A stretch of DNA of 64,000 nucleotides, taken from NCBI GenBank assembly GCA_016936665.1, contig JAFGXI010000032.1, forward strand, positions 16,536 through 80,535. Reading direction: 5' to 3'. Below are positions 1-9,315 of this stretch, one piece after another. Position 1 is the stretch's first letter; each line of letters opens with the position of its first letter. The notes beneath the pieces are model-generated. The model was given only the letters and a program-made list of their open reading frames with translations. It had not been told where the DNA came from and did no database searches. The DNA comes from Bacteroidales bacterium. GTDB lineage: Bacteria > Bacteroidota > Bacteroidia > Bacteroidales > JAFGXI01. The position numbers and the translations under genes were made by a program.

Positions 1-852
1 AGTCACCAACTTATCTTCGATACTTGGGCAATATCTTGGCCCTCTGCCCTGGATTGTACCATCGAAAAGAGGAGAGTCTTCAAAGCCCATTTTTAATACG
101 CCATGCACTTGTAAATCGGTGTAAGCTAAGTAGCAACTTCTCTGGTTTTCTATTGCTTTTGTTGTGGGATCGTAAGAAAACTTAACCGGATGTTCATCGC
201 CTTTTTGCTCTATCAATTGTTCAAAATCGATGGTTCTTCCATCCAAACGTGCCGGTGTGCCAGTTTTCATTCGTTCTACGGTAAAGCCTTTATCCAACAA
301 TTGCTCACTCAAACCATAAGAAGCGGGTTCGGAACTTCTTCCGCCTTTGGTTTGCACACGACCAACATGCATTAAACCGTTTAAAAAAGTGCCATTCGTT
401 AGAATTACAGCTTTTGCGCTAAATGTTACTCCCAATTGAGTTTTAACTCCCACGACAGTATCGCCATCGAATACTAGCTCGGTAACCGCTTCTTGCCATA
501 AATCTAGCCCTGGTGTATTTTCTATCATTCTCCTCCACTCGGTTGAAAAAAGCATTCGATCGCACTGCGCACGTGGGCTCCACATAGCAGGTCCTTTCGA
601 TAAATTGAGCATTCTAAACTGAATGGTAGATCGATCGGTAACTATGCCGGAATAACCTCCTAAAGCATCAATCTCTCTCACAATCTGACCTTTTGCAATG
701 CCGCCCATAGCAGGGTTACACGACATTTGTGCAATTTTAGTCATATCCATCGTTACTAGCAAAGTAGAAACGCCCATTTTTGCAGCGGCTACTGCGGCCT
801 CACTTCCGGCATGTCCGGCTCCAACTACTATTACATCATATTGTTCTATCAT
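1..852 (-). CDS. mnmG: tRNA uridine-5-carboxymethylaminomethyl(34) synthesis enzyme MnmG (GidA), N-terminal part; runs off the left edge
   Basis: Minus-strand translation from the ATG at 852 reads MIEQYDVIVVGAGHAGSEAAVAAAKMGVSTLLVTMDMTKIAQMSCNPAMGGIAKGQIVREIDALGG, with the FAD-binding GxGxxG and SCNPxxGG motifs of MnmG. Missing from the ORF track because it is truncated. Confidence 0.95.
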   Translation of the reverse strand, partial: MIEQYDVIVVGAGHAGSEAAVAAAKMGVSTLLVTMDMTKIAQMSCNPAMGGIAKGQIVREIDALGGYSGIVTDRSTIQFRMLNLSKGPAMWSPRAQCDRMLFSTEWRRMIENTPGLDLWQEAVTELVFDGDTVVGVKTQLGVTFSAKAVILTNGTFLNGLMHVGRVQTKGGRSSEPASYGLSEQLLDKGFTVERMKTGTPARLDGRTIDFEQLIEQKGDEHPVKFSYDPTTKAIENQRSCYLAYTDLQVHGVLKMGFEDSPLFDGTIQGRGPRYCPSIEDKLVT

Positions 853-952
853 TCTTTTATCGAGCACATTTTAACCTGCAAATATACAACTTTCGATATA
901 GTTGATTGATCTATAATTGATGAATGTGTTTGGTAATTTGCAAGCTTTAATG

Positions 953-987
953 TAAAAAAGAGGCTATCTCAACTTTGAGACAGCCTC
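953..987 (-). terminator. Rho-independent terminator downstream of the class II RNR gene
   Basis: Near-perfect stem gaggctatctcaa/ttgagacagcctc with an A-tract on the plus strand, i.e. a U-tract in the minus transcript. Confidence 0.8.
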
Positions 988-1014
988 CTACAATGATATA
1001 ATAGGGTGTATGAA

Positions 1015-3597
1015 TTAACCACACTTAGAGTAGCCACAACTGTTACAAGTTAAACAGCCCTCTTTATATTCCATAGAATCTTCTTTACCACATTCCGGAC
1101 AAACGGTTCCTGCTTTTGCTTTTGTTCCATCTTCGATATATTTCTTCAATGCTCTTTCTACACCGGCCTTCCAACTGTTAATACTATCGTTATCGAGTTG
1201 TAAAGACGAAACTAAGTTGATTACGTATGTAATTGGCATTTTATAACGAAGTACTCCCGAAATTAATTTAGCATAATTCCAATATTCTTTATCGAATAAA
1301 CGAGATAAACCACCTAGAGTATTTTCGTAACCATGTTTATCGATATATTGAAAGTCGTAACGAGAATTTCCGTTTTCGTCTTTTACTTTAAAGATTCTAC
1401 CTCGGTCAACCGATTTTGGGAAAATTAATACATCATCGTCGACTTTACCGGTAAAGATTTCGTAAGGTTCGCCATCTAATAAGCCGATAAACGCAATCCA
1501 TCGTTCGTTGTTGTTGTTGAAACGTACTACATCGGCCTCTAGCACACCCGGACGTTTTTTAATTTCGTTGATTGGCCCTTTTGCTTTCTTTTTATCTTTA
1601 GCAGAAATTAGTACACCGGAACGAGAGCCATCTCTATATACTGTTACTCCTTTGCAACCCGATTCCCAAGCTGTTTGATATACTTTTCCAACAACTTCTT
1701 TGGAAATATCGTTAGGTAAATTCACAGTGACCGATATAGAATGGTCGATCCATTTTTGAATTTTTCCTTGCATTTTAACTTTAGCGACCCAATCAATATC
1801 GTTTGAGGTTGCCTTATGGTATGGTGATTTTTCGACCAATTCATCAATTTGTTCGGGAGTATAGTTCTCTACTTCATCTGTACTGTAACCATTAACTTCT
1901 AACCATGTTAAAAATTTGTGATGGAATACATTATATTCTTCCCAGAAATCGCCCACTTCATCTTTGAAAAGCTCTTCAACTTTAACTTGAGCATCGTTTG
2001 GATTTACTTTTCTACGACGTCTGTATACCGGTAAAAACACAGGTTCAATACCCGAAGTGGTTTGGGACATCATGCTGGTTGTTCCTGTAGGCGCGATAGT
2101 TAATAAAGAAATATTTCTTCGACCGTAACGCTCCATATCTTCGATTAAAGCAGGGTCTGCTTCGGCCAATCGTTTAATGAACGGATTGTTTTTTTCGCGT
2201 TGGAAATCAAAAATTTTAAACTCCCCTCTTTCTTTAGCCATGGTGATTGAAGAGCGGTAAGCCGCTAAAGCCACGGCTTTATGTACTTCAACTGAAAAAT
2301 CGATGGCATTTTCGCTGCCGTAACGCAAGCCTAAAGCAGCCAACATATCGCCTTCAGCAGTGATTCCTACCCCTGTTCTTCTACCTTCTTCTGCTTTTGT
2401 TTTGATGTTATTCCACAAGTTTCTTTCTACACGTTTGATCTCAAGGCTTTCAGGATCATCATCTATCTTAGATATTATTCCATCAATTTTTTCAATTTCA
2501 AGATCGATGATATCGTCCATTATACGTTGTGCAACACCTACATGCTCCTGAAATAAATCGAAGTTAAATTTGGCCTGTGGAGTAAATGGATTTTCTACAT
2601 AACTGTACAAATTGACAGCTAATAAACGACAACTATCGTATGGGCACAAGGGTATTTCTCCACATGGATTAGTGGAAACCGTACGGTAGCCTAAATCGGC
2701 ATACGAATCGGCTACAGACTCATTGATGACTGTGTCCCAGAACAAAATACCGGGCTCTGCAGATTTCCATGCATTGTTAACAATTTTCTCCCATAACTTA
2801 CGAGCATCTATTTCTTTAACGTATGTTGGATTTTCAGAATCTACAGGATATTGTTGGCGATACATGCTATTATCTCGAACAGCTTTCATAAAATCGTCGT
2901 CTATTTTTACAGACACGTTGGCTCCAGTTACTTTTGTACTGTCTGTTTTAGCATCGATAAAGTCTTCGGCATCCGGATGTTTTATAGAAACGCTTAACAT
3001 CAGTGCTCCTCTACGACCATCTTGAGCTACTTCGCGTGTAGAATTTGAGTAACGTTCCATAAAAGGCACGATTCCTGTCGATGTTAATGCCGAGTTCAAT
3101 ACGGGGCTGCCTTTAGGTCTGATGTGTGACAAATCGTGACCCACGCCACCTCTTCGTTTCATTAATTGAACTTGTTCTTGATCTATCTTTAAAATTCCAC
3201 CATAAGAATCCGATGTTCCATCGTTACCAATAACAAAACAGTTAGAGAGTGAAACGATTTGTTCGTCGTTTCCAATACCAGACATTGGACCACCTTGTGG
3301 AATAATATATTTAAAGTCTCTTAGCAATTCAAAAACCTGATCTTCCGTCATTGGGTTTTTGTATTTTTTTTCAACTCTAGCAATTTCTTTAGCTAATCGT
3401 CTGTGCATATCATCAGGCGTTTGCTCGTAGATACTTCCATCCGACGATTTCAATGCATATTTATTTACCCACACGCGAGCGGCAAGTTCATCGCCTTTAA
3501 AATATTTTAATGAAGCCCTAAATGCTTCGTCGAAGCTGTAAATTTTCCTTTCTTCTTTAGCTGTCGATTTTTTAGTCACACTCTCTTTCACCAACAT
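1015..3597 (-). CDS. nrdJ: Adenosylcobalamin-dependent (class II) ribonucleoside-diphosphate reductase
   Basis: 860 aa; NPCGEIPL, APTGTTSMMSQTTSGIEP and a C-terminal CPxCG...CNSCGYSKCG motif, typical of class II RNR. Confidence 0.93.
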   Translation of the reverse strand: MLVKESVTKKSTAKEERKIYSFDEAFRASLKYFKGDELAARVWVNKYALKSSDGSIYEQTPDDMHRRLAKEIARVEKKYKNPMTEDQVFELLRDFKYIIPQGGPMSGIGNDEQIVSLSNCFVIGNDGTSDSYGGILKIDQEQVQLMKRRGGVGHDLSHIRPKGSPVLNSALTSTGIVPFMERYSNSTREVAQDGRRGALMLSVSIKHPDAEDFIDAKTDSTKVTGANVSVKIDDDFMKAVRDNSMYRQQYPVDSENPTYVKEIDARKLWEKIVNNAWKSAEPGILFWDTVINESVADSYADLGYRTVSTNPCGEIPLCPYDSCRLLAVNLYSYVENPFTPQAKFNFDLFQEHVGVAQRIMDDIIDLEIEKIDGIISKIDDDPESLEIKRVERNLWNNIKTKAEEGRRTGVGITAEGDMLAALGLRYGSENAIDFSVEVHKAVALAAYRSSITMAKERGEFKIFDFQREKNNPFIKRLAEADPALIEDMERYGRRNISLLTIAPTGTTSMMSQTTSGIEPVFLPVYRRRRKVNPNDAQVKVEELFKDEVGDFWEEYNVFHHKFLTWLEVNGYSTDEVENYTPEQIDELVEKSPYHKATSNDIDWVAKVKMQGKIQKWIDHSISVTVNLPNDISKEVVGKVYQTAWESGCKGVTVYRDGSRSGVLISAKDKKKAKGPINEIKKRPGVLEADVVRFNNNNERWIAFIGLLDGEPYEIFTGKVDDDVLIFPKSVDRGRIFKVKDENGNSRYDFQYIDKHGYENTLGGLSRLFDKEYWNYAKLISGVLRYKMPITYVINLVSSLQLDNDSINSWKAGVERALKKYIEDGTKAKAGTVCPECGKEDSMEYKEGCLTCNSCGYSKCG

Positions 3598-3915
3598 TTG
3601 TTTAAAAATTAATATTCAGTAACTTAGTTAATTTCGGATTCTTTCGGAATCGACTTGCAATTTAGAAATTTACACCCTTTTTTGAATACAAACTTTTTTA
3701 ACAGGCCGTTGAAAACTTAGGCTAACAAATCGCAAAAGTAGAGCCTGAAACCGATTGGTAAATTATAAACAATATTCTATGGAAAACTTTTAAAAAGATG
3801 TTTGTTTTTGGTACAAAGCAGTATATCAATCTTTTACAAACAAAAACCACCAAAAAAAGAGATTTATACACCAAAATACCGATATATCTAGATTTGTTTT
3901 TGTTGATTAAAAACA

Positions 3916-5139
3916 CTAGTTAAATACAGCTTCGTATATGCTTTGAACTGCCCCAAGGTTTTCTTCAACATATCTTTTAGTAGCTTGTGACATTTGGTTA
4001 TAAATTTTTTGATCTGATTCTAAGGCTTGAAATATGCTTATTAATGCTTCCGAAGAATTGATTGATTTTGCTGCACCTAAATGTATTAAGTCTTTAGCTT
4101 CTTGAAATTTTTCAAATTGAGGGCCAAAAATTACTGGCATTCCATAAACTGCTGGCTCTAACACATTATGTAAACCTGTTTTAAATGCGCCTCCTACATA
4201 TGCACACTTAGCATAACGATAAATTTTTGATAGGGATCCAATAGAATCGATAATTAAAACTGATTTATCTAACGTAGAATCGGTATTTTTAGAATACCTA
4301 ACTGTTTTATTTTCAAAATGTTTTTCAATTTGTTTAAGCCTATTTTCGTTTACTTCGTGTGGGGCAATGATATAACACCAAGCATTAAATTTATTAAATA
4401 ATGGTTTAAGCACCTGCTCATCTTGCGGCCAAGAGCTTCCAACAACCATACAAGGTCTGTTCGATATAAACTGTTCGATATGCGCGTCGGTAAAAGGCAT
4501 TTTGGCTACATTACTAACGCTATCTAATCGCGTATCGCCTGTAACAGTAACTTGCGTATAGCCTATGCTGTTTAATAATTTTTTTGATGTTTCGTTTTGA
4601 ACAAAAAACCAATCGAATGCCTTAAGTTGATTCTCAAACCAAGAGCCATACCATTTAAAAAAGATTTGCGAAGGTCTAAAAATACCTGAAACTAGATAAT
4701 TTGGAATAGATCGATGCTTGATTTCGGACAAAAAATTAAACCAAAATTCGTACTTGACAAAAAATACTTTTTCCGGTTTAACAATATCGAGAAAAATTTT
4801 CGCGTTCTGTTTGGTATCGGCAGGTAGGTAACAAACATGATCGGCATATTGATAGTTTTTTCTTACTTCATAGCCCGAGGGTGAAAAGAAAGTAAGTAAA
4901 ACAAAATAACCGGGCTGTTCTTTTTTTATTTTTTCGATTAATGGCCTGGCTTGTTCAAATTCGCCAAGCGAAGCAGCATGAAACCAAATGACTTTGGATT
5001 GTTTCGAAAAGATTGCTTTAAGTTTTTCTTTCCACTGTTTTCGGCCTTCTACCCAGAGTTTCGCTTTAGGATTGAAAGGAGCGACTATTTGTATTAGTGT
5101 TCGATAAAATATAATACTTATTTGATAAAAACCTCTCAA
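3916..5139 (-). CDS. waaA: 3-deoxy-D-manno-octulosonic acid transferase
   Basis: 407 aa GT30-type protein; WFHAASLGEFEQARPL, GSSWPQDE, and YVGGAFKTGLHNVLEPAVYGMPVIFGP. Confidence 0.92.
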   Translation of the reverse strand: MRGFYQISIIFYRTLIQIVAPFNPKAKLWVEGRKQWKEKLKAIFSKQSKVIWFHAASLGEFEQARPLIEKIKKEQPGYFVLLTFFSPSGYEVRKNYQYADHVCYLPADTKQNAKIFLDIVKPEKVFFVKYEFWFNFLSEIKHRSIPNYLVSGIFRPSQIFFKWYGSWFENQLKAFDWFFVQNETSKKLLNSIGYTQVTVTGDTRLDSVSNVAKMPFTDAHIEQFISNRPCMVVGSSWPQDEQVLKPLFNKFNAWCYIIAPHEVNENRLKQIEKHFENKTVRYSKNTDSTLDKSVLIIDSIGSLSKIYRYAKCAYVGGAFKTGLHNVLEPAVYGMPVIFGPQFEKFQEAKDLIHLGAAKSINSSEALISIFQALESDQKIYNQMSQATKRYVEENLGAVQSIYEAVFN

Positions 5140-5149
5140 AACTTAGCGA

Positions 5150-6067
5150 TTATAATGAAAACAGCAAGCCTTCTTTTAAAGCATATTTCGATTGTATAAG
5201 ACGATCCATTTGTAAGTTTTTAATTACAAATTGGGTGAAGATTGTCGCCAACACCATCATTTCTACGCGAATCAAATCCATACCAGGCATCAAACGACGT
5301 TCTACAATTGTTGATGCTATGAGCTGATTGCAAATTGCATTAAAATGATCGATGGATATTTCGCTACTTAAATTCTTTTTAAAGAACCCTGGTTTAAAAA
5401 ACTTAGCGGCAACCATAGACAAAAGCGTATCGAACGAACCCGATGAGCCCACTAGTAATTTTACATTTTTAATTCTGATATGTTCAAAGAAAGCACTTAA
5501 CTCACTTTCTAAAAAGGCATTAATAGCAAGCAATTCGTCTGAGGTAATTGGATCTGATGGGTGAAAACGCTCCATTAATCTGGCCATGCCTAATGAAAAA
5601 CTCTTTAACTCAGTTATTTGTTCGTTCTCGACTAAAATAAATTCTGTACTTCCTCCGCCAATGTCTAATATTAAGTATGGTTGATTTTCGCCATGAAACG
5701 AATGTCTGACGCCTTGAAAAATCAACTCAGCTTCCTTTTCACCACTGATAACTTCGACTTCTATACCTGTGTTTTCGTATATTTTCTCAACAAACTGAGC
5801 TCCATTTTTAGCTGTTCTAACGGCAGAAGTAGCAATAGCATGAACCGATTCTACGCCATGTTTTTCGATAATTTTCTTATACTCTTTTAAAATTTGAAGA
5901 CCACGGTTGCAAGCGTCTTCATGAATCATTAAGCGATTTATACCATCTTCACCCAATTTCGATGGCATTTTAGCCTTATACAAAAACTCTACGCCGTCGT
6001 TTTCTACATTGGCAATCAGCAAGTTAAAAGTATTCGTTCCAAGGTCTATAATGGCTTTCCGCATCAA
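5150..6067 (-). CDS. Ppx/GppA family exopolyphosphatase/phosphatase
   Basis: MMRKAIIDLGTNTFNLLIANV and LILDIGGGSTEFILVE match the Ppx/GppA ATPase-fold motifs. Confidence 0.9.
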   Translation of the reverse strand: MMRKAIIDLGTNTFNLLIANVENDGVEFLYKAKMPSKLGEDGINRLMIHEDACNRGLQILKEYKKIIEKHGVESVHAIATSAVRTAKNGAQFVEKIYENTGIEVEVISGEKEAELIFQGVRHSFHGENQPYLILDIGGGSTEFILVENEQITELKSFSLGMARLMERFHPSDPITSDELLAINAFLESELSAFFEHIRIKNVKLLVGSSGSFDTLLSMVAAKFFKPGFFKKNLSSEISIDHFNAICNQLIASTIVERRLMPGMDLIRVEMMVLATIFTQFVIKNLQMDRLIQSKYALKEGLLFSL

Positions 6068-6103
6068 TTTCAGTCTAATTTTTGATAGCTAAAATAATGA
6101 ATT

Positions 6104-7525
6104 CTAATGATAACGAATCCATTTCCACAATTCTTTATAGTTGACTTTTTTGCCATACATGAGTATTCCTACTCTATAAATTTTACCCGAAAGCCAAGTA
6201 AAAAAGATAAATGCCAAAATTAAGAGACCCATCGAAACTGCCAATTCCCATGTCGGAACGCCGAATGGCAAGCGCATCATCATAACAATTGGCGAAGTTA
6301 AGGGTATCATCGAAAACCAAAACGCAACAGTTCCATCGGGGTTTTCAATTACGGTTTGCAACATCACAATACCAAGAATTAGAGGAACTGTAACCGGCAA
6401 CATGAATTGTTGTGTGTCTGCTTCGGCATCTACAGCAGATCCAATAGCAGCAAATAAAGCGGCATACAATAAATAGCCTCCCAAGAAATAGAATAAGAAC
6501 GAGCCTAAAATCAAAGGCCAATTAACCGAACTGATAAATTTATCGATTTCTTGTACAAAGGCATCTACATTTTCCGAAGGTACATCGGGCATCTGAGCTA
6601 CTGTACTTCCTCCGTCCATTATAGAAGAAGATGGCGCACTCATCAACTGTGTAGGTTCGTCTAAAAAGATATTACTAACCACTGTAACTATTGAAAAGGT
6701 TAATACCACCCACAACAAAAATTGTGTTAACCCAACTAAAGCTACACCAATAATTTTTCCCATCATGAGCTGAAAAGGCTGTACCGATGAAATAATAACT
6801 TCAATAATTCGATTTGTTTTTTCTTCAATAACACCACGCATTACTTGAGAGCCATACATAAAAATAAAGAAGTAAATAAGCAAGCCACCTGCTATGCCAA
6901 TCACCATAGTAATTGCAGAATAAGAATCTTTTTCTTGTCCATCTTCTTCCACAATTTTGGTAGCAATATTTAGTTCTGTTTTTGCTGTTTCAATAATATC
7001 CGGATCTACCCCTTTGGCTTTAAGCTTTTCATTCATTATTTCTTTTTCCAGACGACCTTCCAGATAAGTAGTAATGCCTAAGACTGCTTCTTTTTTTGAA
7101 TACAGCTCTAATAAAGGTTGCTTTACAAAATTGCTTGGAATAAACAAAAGAGCATAATTTTCGCTGGTGTTCAATATTTTTTTTCCTTCTTCAATACTTA
7201 TATCCTTATCTAAAAAATGGAATCTCAATTTTTCAGAGTCTGGCAATCTACGAACCGAAACCTTTGAACTATCAAATTCCACAGAATCCTTTTTCAAGCG
7301 AAAATTCGTTAAATAAGTGTTATTTAAACGGTATTTAGAAAAAACATCGGTTTGGTCGATCACTAAAATATCTTTAGCGGCTTCTTCGTCTAGTTTGGCG
7401 AGGTATGCCGGGCCTATCATTAGTCCGGCCATTAAAATCGGACCTATAATCGTCATGATTAAGAATGATTTTTTAACCACTCTAGTCATGTATTCTCTTT
7501 TTATTATTACCCCTATCTTACTCAT
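6104..7525 (-). CDS. ABC transporter permease (NatB/ABC-2 type)
   Basis: 473 aa; N-terminal TM segment, large extracytoplasmic region, YGSQVMRGVIEEKTNRIIEVIISSVQPFQLMMGKIIG ABC-2 motif; overlaps the ATPase gene by 8 nt. Confidence 0.88.
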   Translation of the reverse strand: MSKIGVIIKREYMTRVVKKSFLIMTIIGPILMAGLMIGPAYLAKLDEEAAKDILVIDQTDVFSKYRLNNTYLTNFRLKKDSVEFDSSKVSVRRLPDSEKLRFHFLDKDISIEEGKKILNTSENYALLFIPSNFVKQPLLELYSKKEAVLGITTYLEGRLEKEIMNEKLKAKGVDPDIIETAKTELNIATKIVEEDGQEKDSYSAITMVIGIAGGLLIYFFIFMYGSQVMRGVIEEKTNRIIEVIISSVQPFQLMMGKIIGVALVGLTQFLLWVVLTFSIVTVVSNIFLDEPTQLMSAPSSSIMDGGSTVAQMPDVPSENVDAFVQEIDKFISSVNWPLILGSFLFYFLGGYLLYAALFAAIGSAVDAEADTQQFMLPVTVPLILGIVMLQTVIENPDGTVAFWFSMIPLTSPIVMMMRLPFGVPTWELAVSMGLLILAFIFFTWLSGKIYRVGILMYGKKVNYKELWKWIRYH

Positions 7526-8453
7526 GGTTCTCTGTTTGAGGTTTTTGTACCACTTTAATAAAAATATCGTTCATACTTGGAATCACTTCTTCGAAAGCAA
7601 CTAACTGCCCTAGAGGCAATACCGATGCTATTAAATTGTTTGTGCTTATGGAAGGGTCGGTCACTTTAAGGCGGATATGTGTTTTGTCGGCGGCTGTGGT
7701 ATTTTCTATAATTTGATATTGATGACGTAAAGACATCTCCATTCCGTTAATCGAACCGTTAAAGGTTAGACGATATTCGTCGGATTTAAATTGCTTTTTC
7801 ACTTCTTCGATCGGCCCTCCAAGAACTTTCTTCGAAGCATTAATTAAAGCAATATCTTCGCAAATTTCTTCGACAGAAGCCATATTGTGCGTAGAAAAAA
7901 TGATGGTTGTTCCTTTTGCTTTTTGTTCGAGTATTTCCGACTTTAAAAGATTGGCATTCACCGGATCGAAACCACTGAAAGGCTCGTCGAATATTAACAA
8001 CTCCGGATCGTGTAAAATAGTAACAATAAACTGTACCTTTTGTTGCATACCTTTAGAAAGCTCTTCAACCTTCTTGTTCCACCAAGCCCCGATATCGAAT
8101 TTTTCGAACCAAAATTTCAGCTTTTTAATAGCATCTGCTTTCGACAAACCCTTTAGTTGAGCTAAATAAACGGCTTGCTCGCCCACTTTCATCTTTTTGT
8201 ATAAGCCTCGTTCTTCGGGCAAGTATCCAATACGTTGAATGTCTTTTCTTTGTAGAGGTCTGCCATCGAATAAAACCTGTCCACTATCTGGCGCAGTTAT
8301 TTGGTTAATAATTCTAATGAGTGAAGTCTTACCTGCACCATTTGGCCCTAATAAGCCAAATACGCTTCCTTGCTTTACCTCGATAGACACATCTTGTAAA
8401 GCTTGATGTTGTGCGTATGTTTTGTAAATATTTTTTACTTCGAAAAAAGCCAT
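7518..8453 (-). CDS. ABC transporter ATP-binding protein (NatA-like)
   Basis: Walker A GPNGAGKTS, LSKGMQQK signature, Walker B ELLIFDEP. Confidence 0.92.
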   Translation of the reverse strand: MAFFEVKNIYKTYAQHQALQDVSIEVKQGSVFGLLGPNGAGKTSLIRIINQITAPDSGQVLFDGRPLQRKDIQRIGYLPEERGLYKKMKVGEQAVYLAQLKGLSKADAIKKLKFWFEKFDIGAWWNKKVEELSKGMQQKVQFIVTILHDPELLIFDEPFSGFDPVNANLLKSEILEQKAKGTTIIFSTHNMASVEEICEDIALINASKKVLGGPIEEVKKQFKSDEYRLTFNGSINGMEMSLRHQYQIIENTTAADKTHIRLKVTDPSISTNNLIASVLPLGQLVAFEEVIPSMNDIFIKVVQKPQTENHE

Positions 8454-8462
8454 AATTATTGA

Positions 8463-9203
8463 TTATTGCTCGTACAAATGATCTTGTAATTTGAAATTTT
8501 TACCTAAATAAACGCGACGAACTTCTTCGTCGTCGGCCAAATCGCGTGCGGTACCCGATTTTAAGATTTTACCTTCGAATAACAGATATGTTCTGTCGGT
8601 AATACTTAGAGTCTCTTGAACATTGTGATCGGTAATTAAAACCCCGATGTTTTTATCTTTTAGCTTGCGAACAATGGTTTGTATGTCTTCGACAGCGATA
8701 GGATCGACACCGGCAAAAGGCTCATCTAACAATATAAATTTAGGATCGATGGATAAGGCTCTGGCAATTTCGCAACGACGGCGTTCACCCCCCGATAGTT
8801 GGATGCCTTTACTTTTGCGAATTTTTTGAAGGCCAAACTCATCAAGCAACAATTCTACTCTGTGCCGTTGTTCTTCTTTAGAAAATTTCGATAATTCTAA
8901 AACCGCCTTCAAGTTATCTTCAACCGAGAGGTTTCTAAATACCGATGATTCTTGAGCTAAATAACCAACGCCAAGTTGCGCTCTTTTATATACCGGATAA
9001 TGAGTAATTTCTGTTTGATCTAAATAAATACGGCCATCGTTAGGTTTAACTAAACCTACTGTCATATAAAAGCTGGTTGTTTTTCCGGCTCCGTTAGGAC
9101 CTAATAAACCTACAATCTCGCCTTGTTCAACTTCAATCGAAACATCTTGAACAACTGTTCGTGCTCCGTACTTTTTTACTAAACCTTTTGTGTAAAGCTT
9201 CAT
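8463..9203 (-). CDS. lptB: LPS export ABC transporter ATP-binding protein LptB
   Basis: GPNGAGKTTSFYMTVGLVKP, LSGGERRRCEIARAL and GVLITDHNVQETLSITDRTYLL are characteristic of LptB. Confidence 0.95.
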   Translation of the reverse strand: MKLYTKGLVKKYGARTVVQDVSIEVEQGEIVGLLGPNGAGKTTSFYMTVGLVKPNDGRIYLDQTEITHYPVYKRAQLGVGYLAQESSVFRNLSVEDNLKAVLELSKFSKEEQRHRVELLLDEFGLQKIRKSKGIQLSGGERRRCEIARALSIDPKFILLDEPFAGVDPIAVEDIQTIVRKLKDKNIGVLITDHNVQETLSITDRTYLLFEGKILKSGTARDLADDEEVRRVYLGKNFKLQDHLYEQ

Positions 9204-9315
9204 ACTTGATTGCGAATAAACTTCGAAGAGTAATTCGAAATTCTATTAATTTGCCAAAATTAACATAAAGGGCGTTGATTACAAACCTAAAGAAAGTTAA
9301 ATGTCTTTCCTTGTA

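Noticed and set aside
2723-3025. Plus-strand ORF antisense to nrdJ (100 aa) and similar antisense ORFs elsewhere (e.g. 14569, 23629, 27785, 58277, 59426)
   Set aside because: Fully embedded opposite strongly coding genes; no independent evidence.
3598-3915. Cobalamin riboswitch before nrdJ
   Set aside because: Characteristic B12-box sequence not seen on the minus strand; needs an Rfam scan to be sure.
3722-3916. 64-aa ORF upstream of nrdJ
   Set aside because: Low-complexity, no recognisable signal or domain; abuts the waaA stop; likely chance.
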